From the NCBI RefSeq assembly GCF_003574465.1, contig NZ_QOWC01000036.1, positions 1-47,876 of the forward strand: a stretch of 47,876 nucleotides of DNA, read 5' to 3'. Shown in pieces: positions 37,128 through 44,085 of the stretch; the first letter of the stretch is position 1; each line of letters opens with the position of its first letter. The position numbers and the translations under genes are program-made. The notes beneath the pieces were generated by a model. It did no database searches. It was not told the DNA's origin and was given only the letters and a program-made list of their open reading frames with translations. Source of the DNA: Methylobacterium crusticola. GTDB lineage: Bacteria > Pseudomonadota > Alphaproteobacteria > Rhizobiales > Beijerinckiaceae.

Positions 37128-37153
37128 CAGTCATGATGGTGGGCTCATGACTG
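37128..37153. promoter_or_regulatory. 26-bp perfect inverted repeat upstream of the cysteine-rich gene
   Basis: CAGTCATGA (37128-37136) and TCATGACTG (37145-37153) are perfect inverted arms with an 8-base spacer, 15 bases upstream of the gene start at 37112 and next to its ribosome binding site. It could be a DNA operator or an RNA hairpin in the leader. Confidence 0.5.
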
Positions 37154-37320
37154 TCGGGCATTAGGAGTCGATCGGCCGAGATTGGCAATGTCAAATACAA
37201 GTTGCACAAAGGTGGCGCGCCAGACCTGCCGCGCACCGCGCCCGCGTCGGCCCGACCCGACACCCGGATGCCTTCCAGGCGCCACGGGACCGGCTCGCGG
37301 GTGTTATGGTGGACTGCTTA

Positions 37321-37348
37321 TGGACTGATGCACGACCGTGTGTACAAT
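37321..37348 (+). promoter_or_regulatory. Candidate promoter of the DUF6894 gene
   Basis: TGGACT (37321-37326) and TACAAT (37343-37348) are separated by 16 bases, 4/6 and 5/6 matches to the vegetative consensus. They lie 25 bases before the ATG, with GGGTAGGT as ribosome binding site in between. Confidence 0.45.
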
Positions 37349-37372
37349 CCGCCGCGCCGACAGGGTAGGTCG

Positions 37373-37663
37373 ATGCCTCGCTTCTACTTTGATCTTCGCG
37401 AAGGAACGCAGTTCACCGCCGATGAGGAGGGGCTGGACTACCCCGATCTCGACGCGGCCGAGCGTGAAGCCATGCTGGTGGCCGCCGAGATCGCCAAGGA
37501 TCAGCTCCCGCGGGGGAGGGTCCGCGAGATCGCGGTCGACCTTCGCGACCAGCACGGCCTGCGGCTCCTGACGGCCACCGTCTCGCTGCGGATCGAGCCG
37601 GCGCATTCCCGACGGACCGCCCGGCCGCGGCTGAATCCGGCGACGCGGCCCGGGTCGCGGTAG
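37373..37663 (+). CDS. DUF6894 protein
   Basis: The 96-residue protein begins MPRFYFDLREGTQFTADEEG and continues DYPDLDAAEREAMLVAAEIAKD, the characteristic start of the DUF6894 family, small soluble proteins abundant in Methylobacterium and Bradyrhizobium and of unknown function. Residues 75-96 are an Arg/Pro-rich tail outside the conserved core. A good ribosome binding site (GGGTAGGT) decides the start. Confidence 0.85.
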   Translation: MPRFYFDLREGTQFTADEEGLDYPDLDAAEREAMLVAAEIAKDQLPRGRVREIAVDLRDQHGLRLLTATVSLRIEPAHSRRTARPRLNPATRPGSR

Positions 37664-37748
37664 GGGCCGGCGGGGCGCGTCGGCGCGCGGGAGGCCGCCG
37701 GATGCAGTCGGGATCCCGCCCCCGATGCGGGGCGCGGGACCGAGGGGG

Positions 37749-38222
37749 TCAGAATGCCTGGGGCGCGCACAGGCCCGCGGAGGGACCCAGGACGATGTCG
37801 CCCTGCCTCGGATTGTTGACCGTGAAGGGCGCCGTGCTCTGCATCCCCAGCGACCCGGGCCCGAATTCCGGCCTCAGCAACTGGTCGCCGACCTTGATGT
37901 AGCATCGATCGATGACGGCCTGGTACGACAGCTGAGCCTGGGCTGCATACGAGCCCGTCCGGCCCTCGTAGCCGAACTGCCCGAGCGGGGCGCACGAGAC
38001 GCCGAGGTCGAACGTGCCCGGACGCGTCAGGCGGATCGGCATCGACCGGCCGGGCGGCAGCACGAAGGCCGGCCCGCCATCCTGGCTGCCGACCAGCGTC
38101 AGCGCCGATCGATTGTAGATGCGGCGCGTGCACCCGGCCTCCGCCGCCCCCGCGTGAGCCACCAACGCCAGCAGGCCGGCGGCCATGCACAGCCTGCTGC
38201 GATTGCGCGCGACGACGCTCAT
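37749..38222 (-). CDS. Secreted protein of unknown function with four cysteines
   Basis: The 157-residue precursor has a signal peptide (hydrophobic 12-25, ending in AAEAG). The mature protein has Cys31, Cys77, Cys107 and Cys152, enough for two disulfides. I recognise no domain. Its ATG overlaps the stop of the ribbon-helix-helix gene (ATGA), so the two are translated together and this protein is probably under that regulator's control. Confidence 0.7.
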   Translation of the reverse strand: MSVVARNRSRLCMAAGLLALVAHAGAAEAGCTRRIYNRSALTLVGSQDGGPAFVLPPGRSMPIRLTRPGTFDLGVSCAPLGQFGYEGRTGSYAAQAQLSYQAVIDRCYIKVGDQLLRPEFGPGSLGMQSTAPFTVNNPRQGDIVLGPSAGLCAPQAF

Positions 38223-38416
38223 GTCAGGTACCCCTTCGCCCTCAGGTGCTCGGTGAGAGCCTCTCTGGCGATCTCCGAGCGTGGCCGGCTCTCGGCGGTT
38301 GCAAGCCGATCCATCGCGGCGATCACCTCGCGCGGCAGGCGCACGGCGAAATGCGGGGCCGTGCCCGTGGCCGGGCGACCTCGCCTGTTTCGTGCGACGG
38401 GACTCGGCATCCGCAT
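38219..38416 (-). CDS. Ribbon-helix-helix DNA-binding protein
   Basis: The 65-residue protein has a basic N-terminal arm followed by a CopG/Arc-type ribbon-helix-helix at about 22-62 (HFAVRLPREVIAAMDRLA, then RSEIAREALTEHLRAKGYL). Such proteins are dimeric repressors, often autoregulatory and often antitoxins. The partner gene here encodes a secreted protein, not a recognisable toxin. The palindrome at 38417-38437 ends one base before the ATG, leaving no room for a ribosome binding site upstream of codon 1. The mRNA may be leaderless, or translation may start at Met3 (38410). Confidence 0.75.
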   Translation of the reverse strand: MRMPSPVARNRRGRPATGTAPHFAVRLPREVIAAMDRLATAESRPRSEIAREALTEHLRAKGYLT

Positions 38417-38437
38417 AATATCCGTTGTACGGAAATT
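38417..38437. promoter_or_regulatory. Palindromic operator abutting the ribbon-helix-helix start
   Basis: AATATCCGT (38417-38425) and ACGGAAATT (38429-38437) are 9-bp arms with one mismatch around TGT. The site directly touches the start codon at 38416 and includes TACAAC as a possible -10 on the minus strand. Autorepression by the encoded protein is the simplest reading. Confidence 0.5.
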
Positions 38438-38517
38438 GCGGGCCGAGGGGAAGCGGGAAAGGGAAGCGGCCCCGGCGGACGCGGACCCGCGCGGTCGGGA
38501 ACGACCCGGGCTCGTCC

Positions 38518-38793
38518 TCAGGCGAGGCCGATCTCGAACTCCATTCCGCGACCGGGACCCTGGTCGGCATAGTCGATGAGGGCGTAGCCGCGCTCCGCCA
38601 GGGCGGCGTCGAGACTGTCGCGGTGCTTGCGGAACACCTGACCGATCGCCAGGGGCGTGAGCCGCGGGTTCATGCGCCGCAACGGCTCGACCCCGATGGT
38701 GATCGGTGCGCTGTCCCGATCGGCGATGCGGATGAGCGCGGATGCGAGGTCGGCGGCCTTTGTCTCCGAGGCCGATTTCACCTTGAATGCCAT
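38518..38793 (-). CDS. Hypothetical protein
   Basis: The 91-residue protein (MAFKVKSASETKAADLASAL, ending in MEFEIGLA) is soluble and mixed alpha/beta in composition, with no signal peptide and no family I recognise. GAGGAG before the ATG decides the start and supports it as a gene. Confidence 0.6.
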   Translation of the reverse strand: MAFKVKSASETKAADLASALIRIADRDSAPITIGVEPLRRMNPRLTPLAIGQVFRKHRDSLDAALAERGYALIDYADQGPGRGMEFEIGLA

Positions 38794-39166
38794 TCCGTTC
38801 TCCTCGATCGCGCGGGACCGCTCCGGCGCGCCCCGTCGCGACCTCCTCGACCCCCGGGCTGCGCCCGGCGCGTCCAGCCGCCCGGCCCGGGGCGGGGCCA
38901 CGTGTTCGTGATCCGTTCTAGCACGGCGGGGGTCCGCCGCCACGCGCGATCGCCGCGGCGGGCTGGCGGCAGATCGTAGCGGCCCGACGCGCGCCGCCGC
39001 GACGGCGGTCCGCGCGGCCGAGGCCCGCGCCACGGGCCGGGTCGGGGGCCGGCCGGACGATTCCCCGCACCGCATCGGCTCCCTCGCGGGGACCTGGAGC
39101 CCGGCCCGGGACGTTGGTGCGCCAGGACCGGCCGACGACCCCCGCGAGACCCGGTCGGGAGACCCC
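38794..39166. other. Gene-free divergent region
   Basis: The 373 bases between two divergent small genes contain no supported gene, no T-rich terminator and no clear palindrome. The least G+C-rich part is at 38906-38922 (TTCGTGATCCGTTCTAG), a possible promoter area. Confidence 0.4.
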
Positions 39167-39352
39167 ATGAGCAATGTTTTCCAGGCCACCCATCCGCAAT
39201 TCGCCGTCCGCGGCGAGCAGGGCGGCTGGACCGTCTACGACATGGAGACGGGGGAGCCCGCCCGCGTCAACGGCAGGCTCCAGACCGGGCTCTCCCTGGA
39301 GACGGCGGAGAGCCTGGCCGACGCCCTGAGCGAGCTGGACGACGAGGCGTAG
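39167..39352 (+). CDS. Hypothetical protein
   Basis: The 61-residue soluble protein (MSNVFQATHPQFAVRGEQGG, ending ALSELDDEA) has a WTVYDMETGEPARVNGRLQTGLS core that could be a small beta-sheet plus a helix. No family is recognised. CGGGAGACC lies before the ATG, a fair ribosome binding site. Confidence 0.6.
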   Translation: MSNVFQATHPQFAVRGEQGGWTVYDMETGEPARVNGRLQTGLSLETAESLADALSELDDEA

Positions 39353-39509
39353 GGGCCCCAAGGCCCGCCCCCCGGCCGCGAGGCTTCAGGGGCGTCCCGG
39401 GCCGCGTCCCGCCGCGGCCGGGCGGCCCGTTCCGTGCGCGGGCGGCGCGGACCATCGAACCAATCCCCTCCCGGGGCGTTCTTAGCTGCCGATGAGGAGA
39501 CCACGCGAC

Positions 39510-39881
39510 ATGAAGGCGCTTTGTGCGATGGCGGCCGTAGCTCTGAGCCTGGCGGGCGCGACGGCCCCCGCCTCGGCTCAACCGCGCGGTGGCCCGGATT
39601 ACGATTACGGCGAGCGCGGCCCCGGCTACGGCGAGCGGGGGCCCGGATACGGCGAGCGCGGGCCCGGTTACGGCGACCGGGGCCCAGGATACGGCGAGCG
39701 CGACCCCGGGTACAGGGAGCGCGGCTCCGGGTCCCGCGGGCGCGAGGCGGGGTTCGACGAGCGCGAGTACCTGCGCTGCAATCCCGACGTGCGCCGCGCG
39801 GTCGACCGCGGCCAGATGGAATCCGGCTTCGTGCATTACCGCACGTTCGGCCGCCGCGAGGGTCGACGGCTCAACTGCTGA
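39510..39881 (+). CDS. Secreted heptapeptide-repeat protein
   Basis: The 123-residue precursor has a signal peptide (MKALCAMAAVALSLAGATAPASA). Residues 33-72 then hold about five and a half copies of the heptad Y-G-E-R-G-P-G with decay at the end. A conserved-looking C-terminal part follows (EYLRCNPDVRRAVDRGQMES, then HYRTFGRREGRRLNC) with Cys90 and a terminal Cys123. The C-terminal part may be the functional domain and the repeat a flexible linker. Function is unknown. GAGGAG ten bases before the ATG favours this start over ATG 39492. Confidence 0.7.
   Translation: MKALCAMAAVALSLAGATAPASAQPRGGPDYDYGERGPGYGERGPGYGERGPGYGDRGPGYGERDPGYRERGSGSRGREAGFDEREYLRCNPDVRRAVDRGQMESGFVHYRTFGRREGRRLNC
39609..39734 (+). 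repeat. 21-bp tandem repeat within the secreted protein gene
   Basis: Six consecutive 21-bp units start at 39609, 39630, 39651, 39672, 39693 and 39714, each beginning GGCGAGCG or a close variant. They encode the heptad. The first three are nearly identical and the last two are diverged, so copy number could change by slippage without a frameshift. Confidence 0.85.
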
Positions 39882-40004
39882 GCGGCCCCCGGCGGGGTCC
39901 CGGACGCTCCGCCGCGACCCGGTCCGGCGCGAGGGCCAATGAGCGCGGCGGCGCGACACCCGGGGCACCGGGGGGGGGCCGGCCGCGTCGGCCGTCCGCT
40001 CAGC

Positions 40005-41627
40005 TCAGCTCCGCAGGCCGGGCGCCTCCTGGCCGGTCCGCGCCACGTATTCCGTGTAGCCGCCGCCGTACTGGTGGATGCCCTCGGGGGTGAGTTCGAG
40101 CACGCGGTTCGACAGGGCGGCGAGGAAGCGCCGGTCGTGCGACACGAACAGCATCGTGCCCTCGTACTGCGACAGGGCCAGGATCAGCATCTCCTTCGTG
40201 CCCATGTCGAGGTGGTTCGTCGGTTCGTCCAGGACGAGGAAGTTCGGCGGATCGAAGAGCATCTTCGCCATCACCAGCCGGGCCTTCTCGCCCCCCGAGA
40301 GCACGCGGCACCGCTTCTCGACGTCGTCGCCGGAGAAGCCGAAGCAGCCCGCCAGGGCGCGCAGCGAGCCCTGCCCGGCCTGCGGGAAGGCGTCCTCCAG
40401 GGACTGGAAGATCGTCCGCTCGCCGTCGAGCAGGTCCATGGCGTGCTGGGCGAAGTAGCCGAGCTTCACGCTCCCGCCGAGCGCCACCGTGCCGTCGTCC
40501 GGCTGGGTCGCGCCCGTCACCAGCTTCAGGAGCGTGGACTTGCCGGCGCCGTTGATGCCCATCACGCACCAGCGCTCCTTGCGGCGCACCATGAAGTCGA
40601 GCCCGCCGTAGATGGTCCGGCTGCCGTAGCGCTTGTGCACGTTGCGCAGGCTCACGACGTCGTCGCCGGAGCGGGGCGCCGGCTGGAACTCGAAGGCCAC
40701 CGACTGGCGCCGCCGCGGCGGCTCCACGCGCTCGATCTTGTCGAGCTTCTTCACCCGGCTCTGGACCTGGGCCGCGTGCGAGGCACGTGCCTTGAAGCGC
40801 TCGATGAACTTGATCTCCTTGGCGAGCATCGCCTGCTGGCGCTCGAACTGCGCCTGCTGCTGGGCCTCGTTCAGCGCCCGCTGCTGCTCGTAGAAGGCGT
40901 AGTCGCCCGAGAAGGTCGTCAGCGTGCCGCCGTCGATCTCGACGATTCTGCCGACGATCCGGTTCATGAACTCGCGGTCGTGCGAGGTCATCAGCAGCGC
41001 GCCCTCGTACCCTTTCAGGAAGGCCTCGAGCCAGATCAGGCTCTCGAGGTCGAGGTGGTTGCTCGGCTCGTCGAGCAGCATGGCGTCCGGGCTCATCAGG
41101 AGGATGCGGGCGAGCGCGACCCGCATCTTCCAGCCGCCCGAGAGGGCGCCGACATCCGCCTCCATCATCTCCTGGTCGAAGCCGAGGCCGGCCAGGACCT
41201 CCTGCGTCCGGCCCTCGAGCGCGTAGCCGCCGAGTTCCTCGAAGCGGGTCTGCACCTCGCCGTAGCGCCCGACGAGGGCGTCGAGCGCGTGCGCCTGCTC
41301 CGGATCCGCGAGGGCGTTCTCCAGCGCCCGCAGCTCGGCCGCCACCGCGCTCACGGCCCCGGCGCCGTCCATGACCTCGGCGACGACGCTGCGGCCGGAC
41401 ATCTCGCCCACGTCCTGGCTGAAGTAGCCGATGGACGTGCCCCGATCGACCGCGACCTGGCCCTCGTCGGGCGGCTCCTCGCCGGTGATCATCCGGAACA
41501 GCGTCGTCTTGCCGGCGCCGTTCGGCCCCACGAGCCCGACCTTCTCCCCTCTCTGGAGGGCGGCGGACGCCTCGATGAAGAGGATCTGCTTGCCGTTCTG
41601 CTTGCTGATTTTGTCGAGGCGTATCAT
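40005..41627 (-). CDS. ABC-F family ATPase
   Basis: The 540-residue protein has two ABC ATPase domains on one chain and no membrane segment, the ABC-F layout of ribosome-associated translation factors. The first Walker A is GPNGAGKTT (34-42), with LSGGWKMRVALARILL and LLDEPSNHLDLES. The second Walker A is GINGAGKST, with LSGGEKARLVMAKMLF and LVLDEPTNHLDMGT. A charged, Gln-rich helical linker separates them (YEQQRALNEAQQQAQFERQQ). It is closest in look to YbiT-type members. The start MIRLDKIS at 41627 is where homology begins; the ribosome binding site is weak. Confidence 0.92.
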   Translation of the reverse strand: MIRLDKISKQNGKQILFIEASAALQRGEKVGLVGPNGAGKTTLFRMITGEEPPDEGQVAVDRGTSIGYFSQDVGEMSGRSVVAEVMDGAGAVSAVAAELRALENALADPEQAHALDALVGRYGEVQTRFEELGGYALEGRTQEVLAGLGFDQEMMEADVGALSGGWKMRVALARILLMSPDAMLLDEPSNHLDLESLIWLEAFLKGYEGALLMTSHDREFMNRIVGRIVEIDGGTLTTFSGDYAFYEQQRALNEAQQQAQFERQQAMLAKEIKFIERFKARASHAAQVQSRVKKLDKIERVEPPRRRQSVAFEFQPAPRSGDDVVSLRNVHKRYGSRTIYGGLDFMVRRKERWCVMGINGAGKSTLLKLVTGATQPDDGTVALGGSVKLGYFAQHAMDLLDGERTIFQSLEDAFPQAGQGSLRALAGCFGFSGDDVEKRCRVLSGGEKARLVMAKMLFDPPNFLVLDEPTNHLDMGTKEMLILALSQYEGTMLFVSHDRRFLAALSNRVLELTPEGIHQYGGGYTEYVARTGQEAPGLRS

Positions 41628-41775
41628 GCGTCCGCGCGAGCCCGGGAGGTGTCCGCGCCCATACGCCATCGCGCGCGCGAGCGGAAGGCGCCGCGGGTCG
41701 GACCGGCGCAGGCGGGGGCCTCCCCCGGGGCGCGGGCCGGAGCGCTCATCCCGGGGGCGCCCGAGGCCGTCGGCG

Positions 41776-42132
41776 TCAGAAGGCCGGGCGGGACATCGCG
41801 AGCGCCGGAGCGGCGAGCGACGCGGCGGCCGCGAGGAGCAGCATCCAGGGCAGCGCGCGCGGCCGGTAGGAGAGCGCCGCGATCAGGACGAGCCCGGCCC
41901 CGACGAGGGAGCCGAGCCACTGGACCGGACCGAAGCTCCCGCCCTCGAGCCGGATCGCCGCCGCGAGCGAGAGGCCGATCAGGCTCCATCCGGCGGCCCG
42001 CAGGGCGAGAACCCGCGCGGGGCGCGGGCTGGACCGCAGGACGGCGCCGTGATGCCGGGCGAGGCTGAGGCAGAGCGCGCCGAGCCCGAGGAAGCTCAGG
42101 CCGAGGTTCAGCAGGAGCGCACCGGCATTCAT
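41776..42132 (-). CDS. DUF3325 membrane protein of the siderophore locus
   Basis: The 118-residue protein has about four hydrophobic helices and matches the DUF3325 type, found almost only beside PepSY proteins and TonB-dependent siderophore receptors. It starts with ATGA overlapping the PepSY stop. A role as an accessory subunit of the inner-membrane reductase is plausible but unproven. Confidence 0.8.
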   Translation of the reverse strand: MNAGALLLNLGLSFLGLGALCLSLARHHGAVLRSSPRPARVLALRAAGWSLIGLSLAAAIRLEGGSFGPVQWLGSLVGAGLVLIAALSYRPRALPWMLLLAAAASLAAPALAMSRPAF

Positions 42133-43757
42133 GCGCGGCCGAGCCGGGCATCCGCCCCCTCCCCGCGCGGCCCCGGGGCGGCGTGGAGCGCGGGCTCGGG
42201 CGCGGCCGGCGGCGCCCCGGGGGCCGGCCGGCCCGCCGCGTCCCGGCGGGCCCGGCGCGGCGCCTCGTAGCGGGCGACCTTGCGGGCGATGATCGCGAGG
42301 CAGGCCGCGAGGGCGATGATCGCGGCGTCGAACCCCAGGAACCAGGCGGGGTCGTCCCACGCGGCCGCGGCCGTCAGGACGTCGGCCACCGGCACGGCGA
42401 GGTAGAGAGCCGCCGCCAGCACCAGCGCCCCGCTCCAGGCCTGGCGCGGCGGCGGCAGGAACGCCGCCAGGGTGGTGGCGAGCCAGGTGCTGAAGAACGC
42501 CCACACCTCCCACTCGGCCCGGCCGGCGAGGTCGGGGGGCAGGAGCCTGTTCGCCAGGAAGTAGGCCGCGACGGCCGCCGGCAGGCCGGCGACCGTGCCG
42601 ACGTTCAGGCCGTGGACCAGCCGCCAGCCCGGCCCCGGCGCCTGCCCGGATCTCGGCAGCCGCGCCACCGTCCAGAGCACGAGGCCGGTCGCCACCATGG
42701 CGGTGCCCATCAGCCCGCAGAGGAAGAACAGCACGCGCAGGGCGGCCCCGGCGAAGTGGGCCTCGTGCAGCCCCACCATCGTGGTGAAGGTCTTGGCGGC
42801 GGGCCGCAGGCCGCCCTGGCGGACCTCCACGACCGCGCCGGTCGCGCCGTCGAAGGCGACCTGCGGGTGCTCGTGCGAGAGGCCGTGCGGCTCCTCGAAC
42901 ACCGCCACCACCGTGGCGTTCGCGTCCCGCGGGTTGGCGACCGTCAGCCGCTCGAGCGGCCCGGGGATGGTGGCGGCCGCCTGCCGCACCATCGGGCCGA
43001 CGGGCGCGAGCGTGCCGGGCCGGCCGGCGGGCGGGCGCGGCTGCGTGATCTGCCCGGTCTCGGCGAAGTAGGCCTGGGCGTCGCCCCGGTAGGCCGCCGT
43101 GACGCCCCAGGGCATGTACATCAGGGCGAGCGTCACGACGCCCGTGTAGGTGATCATCAGGTGGAAGGGCAGCGCCAGCACGCCGGTGACGTTGTGGGCA
43201 TCGAGCCAGCCGCGCTGGGCCGACTTGTCCCGCCGCAGGGTGAAGAAGTCCGCGAAGATGCGCCGGTGGGTGACGACGCCGCTCACCAGCGCCACCAGCA
43301 TGATCATCGCGCAGCCCCCGACGATCCAGCGGCCCCAGAGCGGCGGCAGGTTCAATTCGAAGTGGAACCGGTAGAGGAACTCGCCGCCCTTCGTCTCGCG
43401 CAGCGCCGCCGGCTCCCCGGTGCGCGGGTCGAGCACGGCCCGGCCGGGGGGCGTGCCGGGCCGCGTCCGCCAGAACAGCTCCAGCAGCGGCCGGTCGGGC
43501 TGCGGCAGGGTGATGAACCAGGTCCGCGCCCCGGCGGCGTGCGCCTGCAGGTGGGCGACCGCGAGGTCGGCCGCCCGCGCGAGGACGTCCGGGCCGAGGG
43601 AGGCCTCGCGCCGCAGTTCCGGCTGCATCCAGCGGGAGATCTCGGGCTTGTAGTAGCTCGCCGTGCCGGTGAGGAAGACCGCGAACAGGACCCAGCCGAC
43701 GACGAGGCCGGACCAGGTGTGCAGCCAGGCCATGGATTGCCGGAGGCCGTTCCTCAT
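42129..43757 (-). CDS. PepSY-associated membrane protein, ferric-siderophore reductase type
   Basis: The 542-residue inner-membrane protein has an N-terminal helix (HTWSGLVVGWVLFAVFLTGT), a large periplasmic PepSY part, and several further helices. Histidines sit in or near membrane segments (LHTWSG, DAHNVTGVLALPFHLMITY, LHEAHFAG), consistent with heme or metal binding. Related PepSY proteins such as FoxB of Pseudomonas aeruginosa take part in reducing ferric siderophores. It is coupled by ATGA overlaps to DUF3649 upstream and DUF3325 downstream. Confidence 0.88.
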   Translation of the reverse strand: MRNGLRQSMAWLHTWSGLVVGWVLFAVFLTGTASYYKPEISRWMQPELRREASLGPDVLARAADLAVAHLQAHAAGARTWFITLPQPDRPLLELFWRTRPGTPPGRAVLDPRTGEPAALRETKGGEFLYRFHFELNLPPLWGRWIVGGCAMIMLVALVSGVVTHRRIFADFFTLRRDKSAQRGWLDAHNVTGVLALPFHLMITYTGVVTLALMYMPWGVTAAYRGDAQAYFAETGQITQPRPPAGRPGTLAPVGPMVRQAAATIPGPLERLTVANPRDANATVVAVFEEPHGLSHEHPQVAFDGATGAVVEVRQGGLRPAAKTFTTMVGLHEAHFAGAALRVLFFLCGLMGTAMVATGLVLWTVARLPRSGQAPGPGWRLVHGLNVGTVAGLPAAVAAYFLANRLLPPDLAGRAEWEVWAFFSTWLATTLAAFLPPPRQAWSGALVLAAALYLAVPVADVLTAAAAWDDPAWFLGFDAAIIALAACLAIIARKVARYEAPRRARRDAAGRPAPGAPPAAPEPALHAAPGPRGEGADARLGRA

Positions 43758-44074
43758 GCCGCGGGCCCCGGCGGGATCGCGCCCGCGACGAGCCAGAGGG
43801 CGCCGCCGAGGACGAGGCCGGCCGCCCCGACGCCCACGAGGGCCCGCAGGAGCGAGCGCGCCGCGAAGACCGCCACCACCACCCCGACCATGACCGCGAC
43901 GCTGAGGAGCGTCGCCGCCGTGACCGCCTCCGACCGGGGAAGCGGCAGCGTCAGCGACAGGAGCGCCGTCGCGAGGGCGGCGATCCCGTAGCCCCCGCCG
44001 GCCGCCAGGACGACGCGCCCCGCGACGGCGGCGCGCCCGAGGATGTCCGCCCGCGCGGCCCGCCGATGGCTCAT
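43754..44074 (-). CDS. DUF3649 membrane protein of the siderophore locus
   Basis: The 106-residue protein has three hydrophobic helices (VVLAAGGGYGIAALATALLSL, AATLLSVAVMVGVVVAVFA, ALVGVGAAGLVLGGALWLV) and the DUF3649 pattern. The family is iron-linked and small. It lies 11 bases after the receptor gene and overlaps the PepSY gene by four bases, so all four genes form one unit. Confidence 0.82.
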   Translation of the reverse strand: MSHRRAARADILGRAAVAGRVVLAAGGGYGIAALATALLSLTLPLPRSEAVTAATLLSVAVMVGVVVAVFAARSLLRALVGVGAAGLVLGGALWLVAGAIPPGPAA

Positions 44075-44085
44075 GCCCCGCACCC

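Noticed and set aside
37702..37902. Small plus-strand open frame opposite the secreted protein gene
   Set aside because: It is a shadow of the minus-strand gene, which has a signal peptide and a coupled start.
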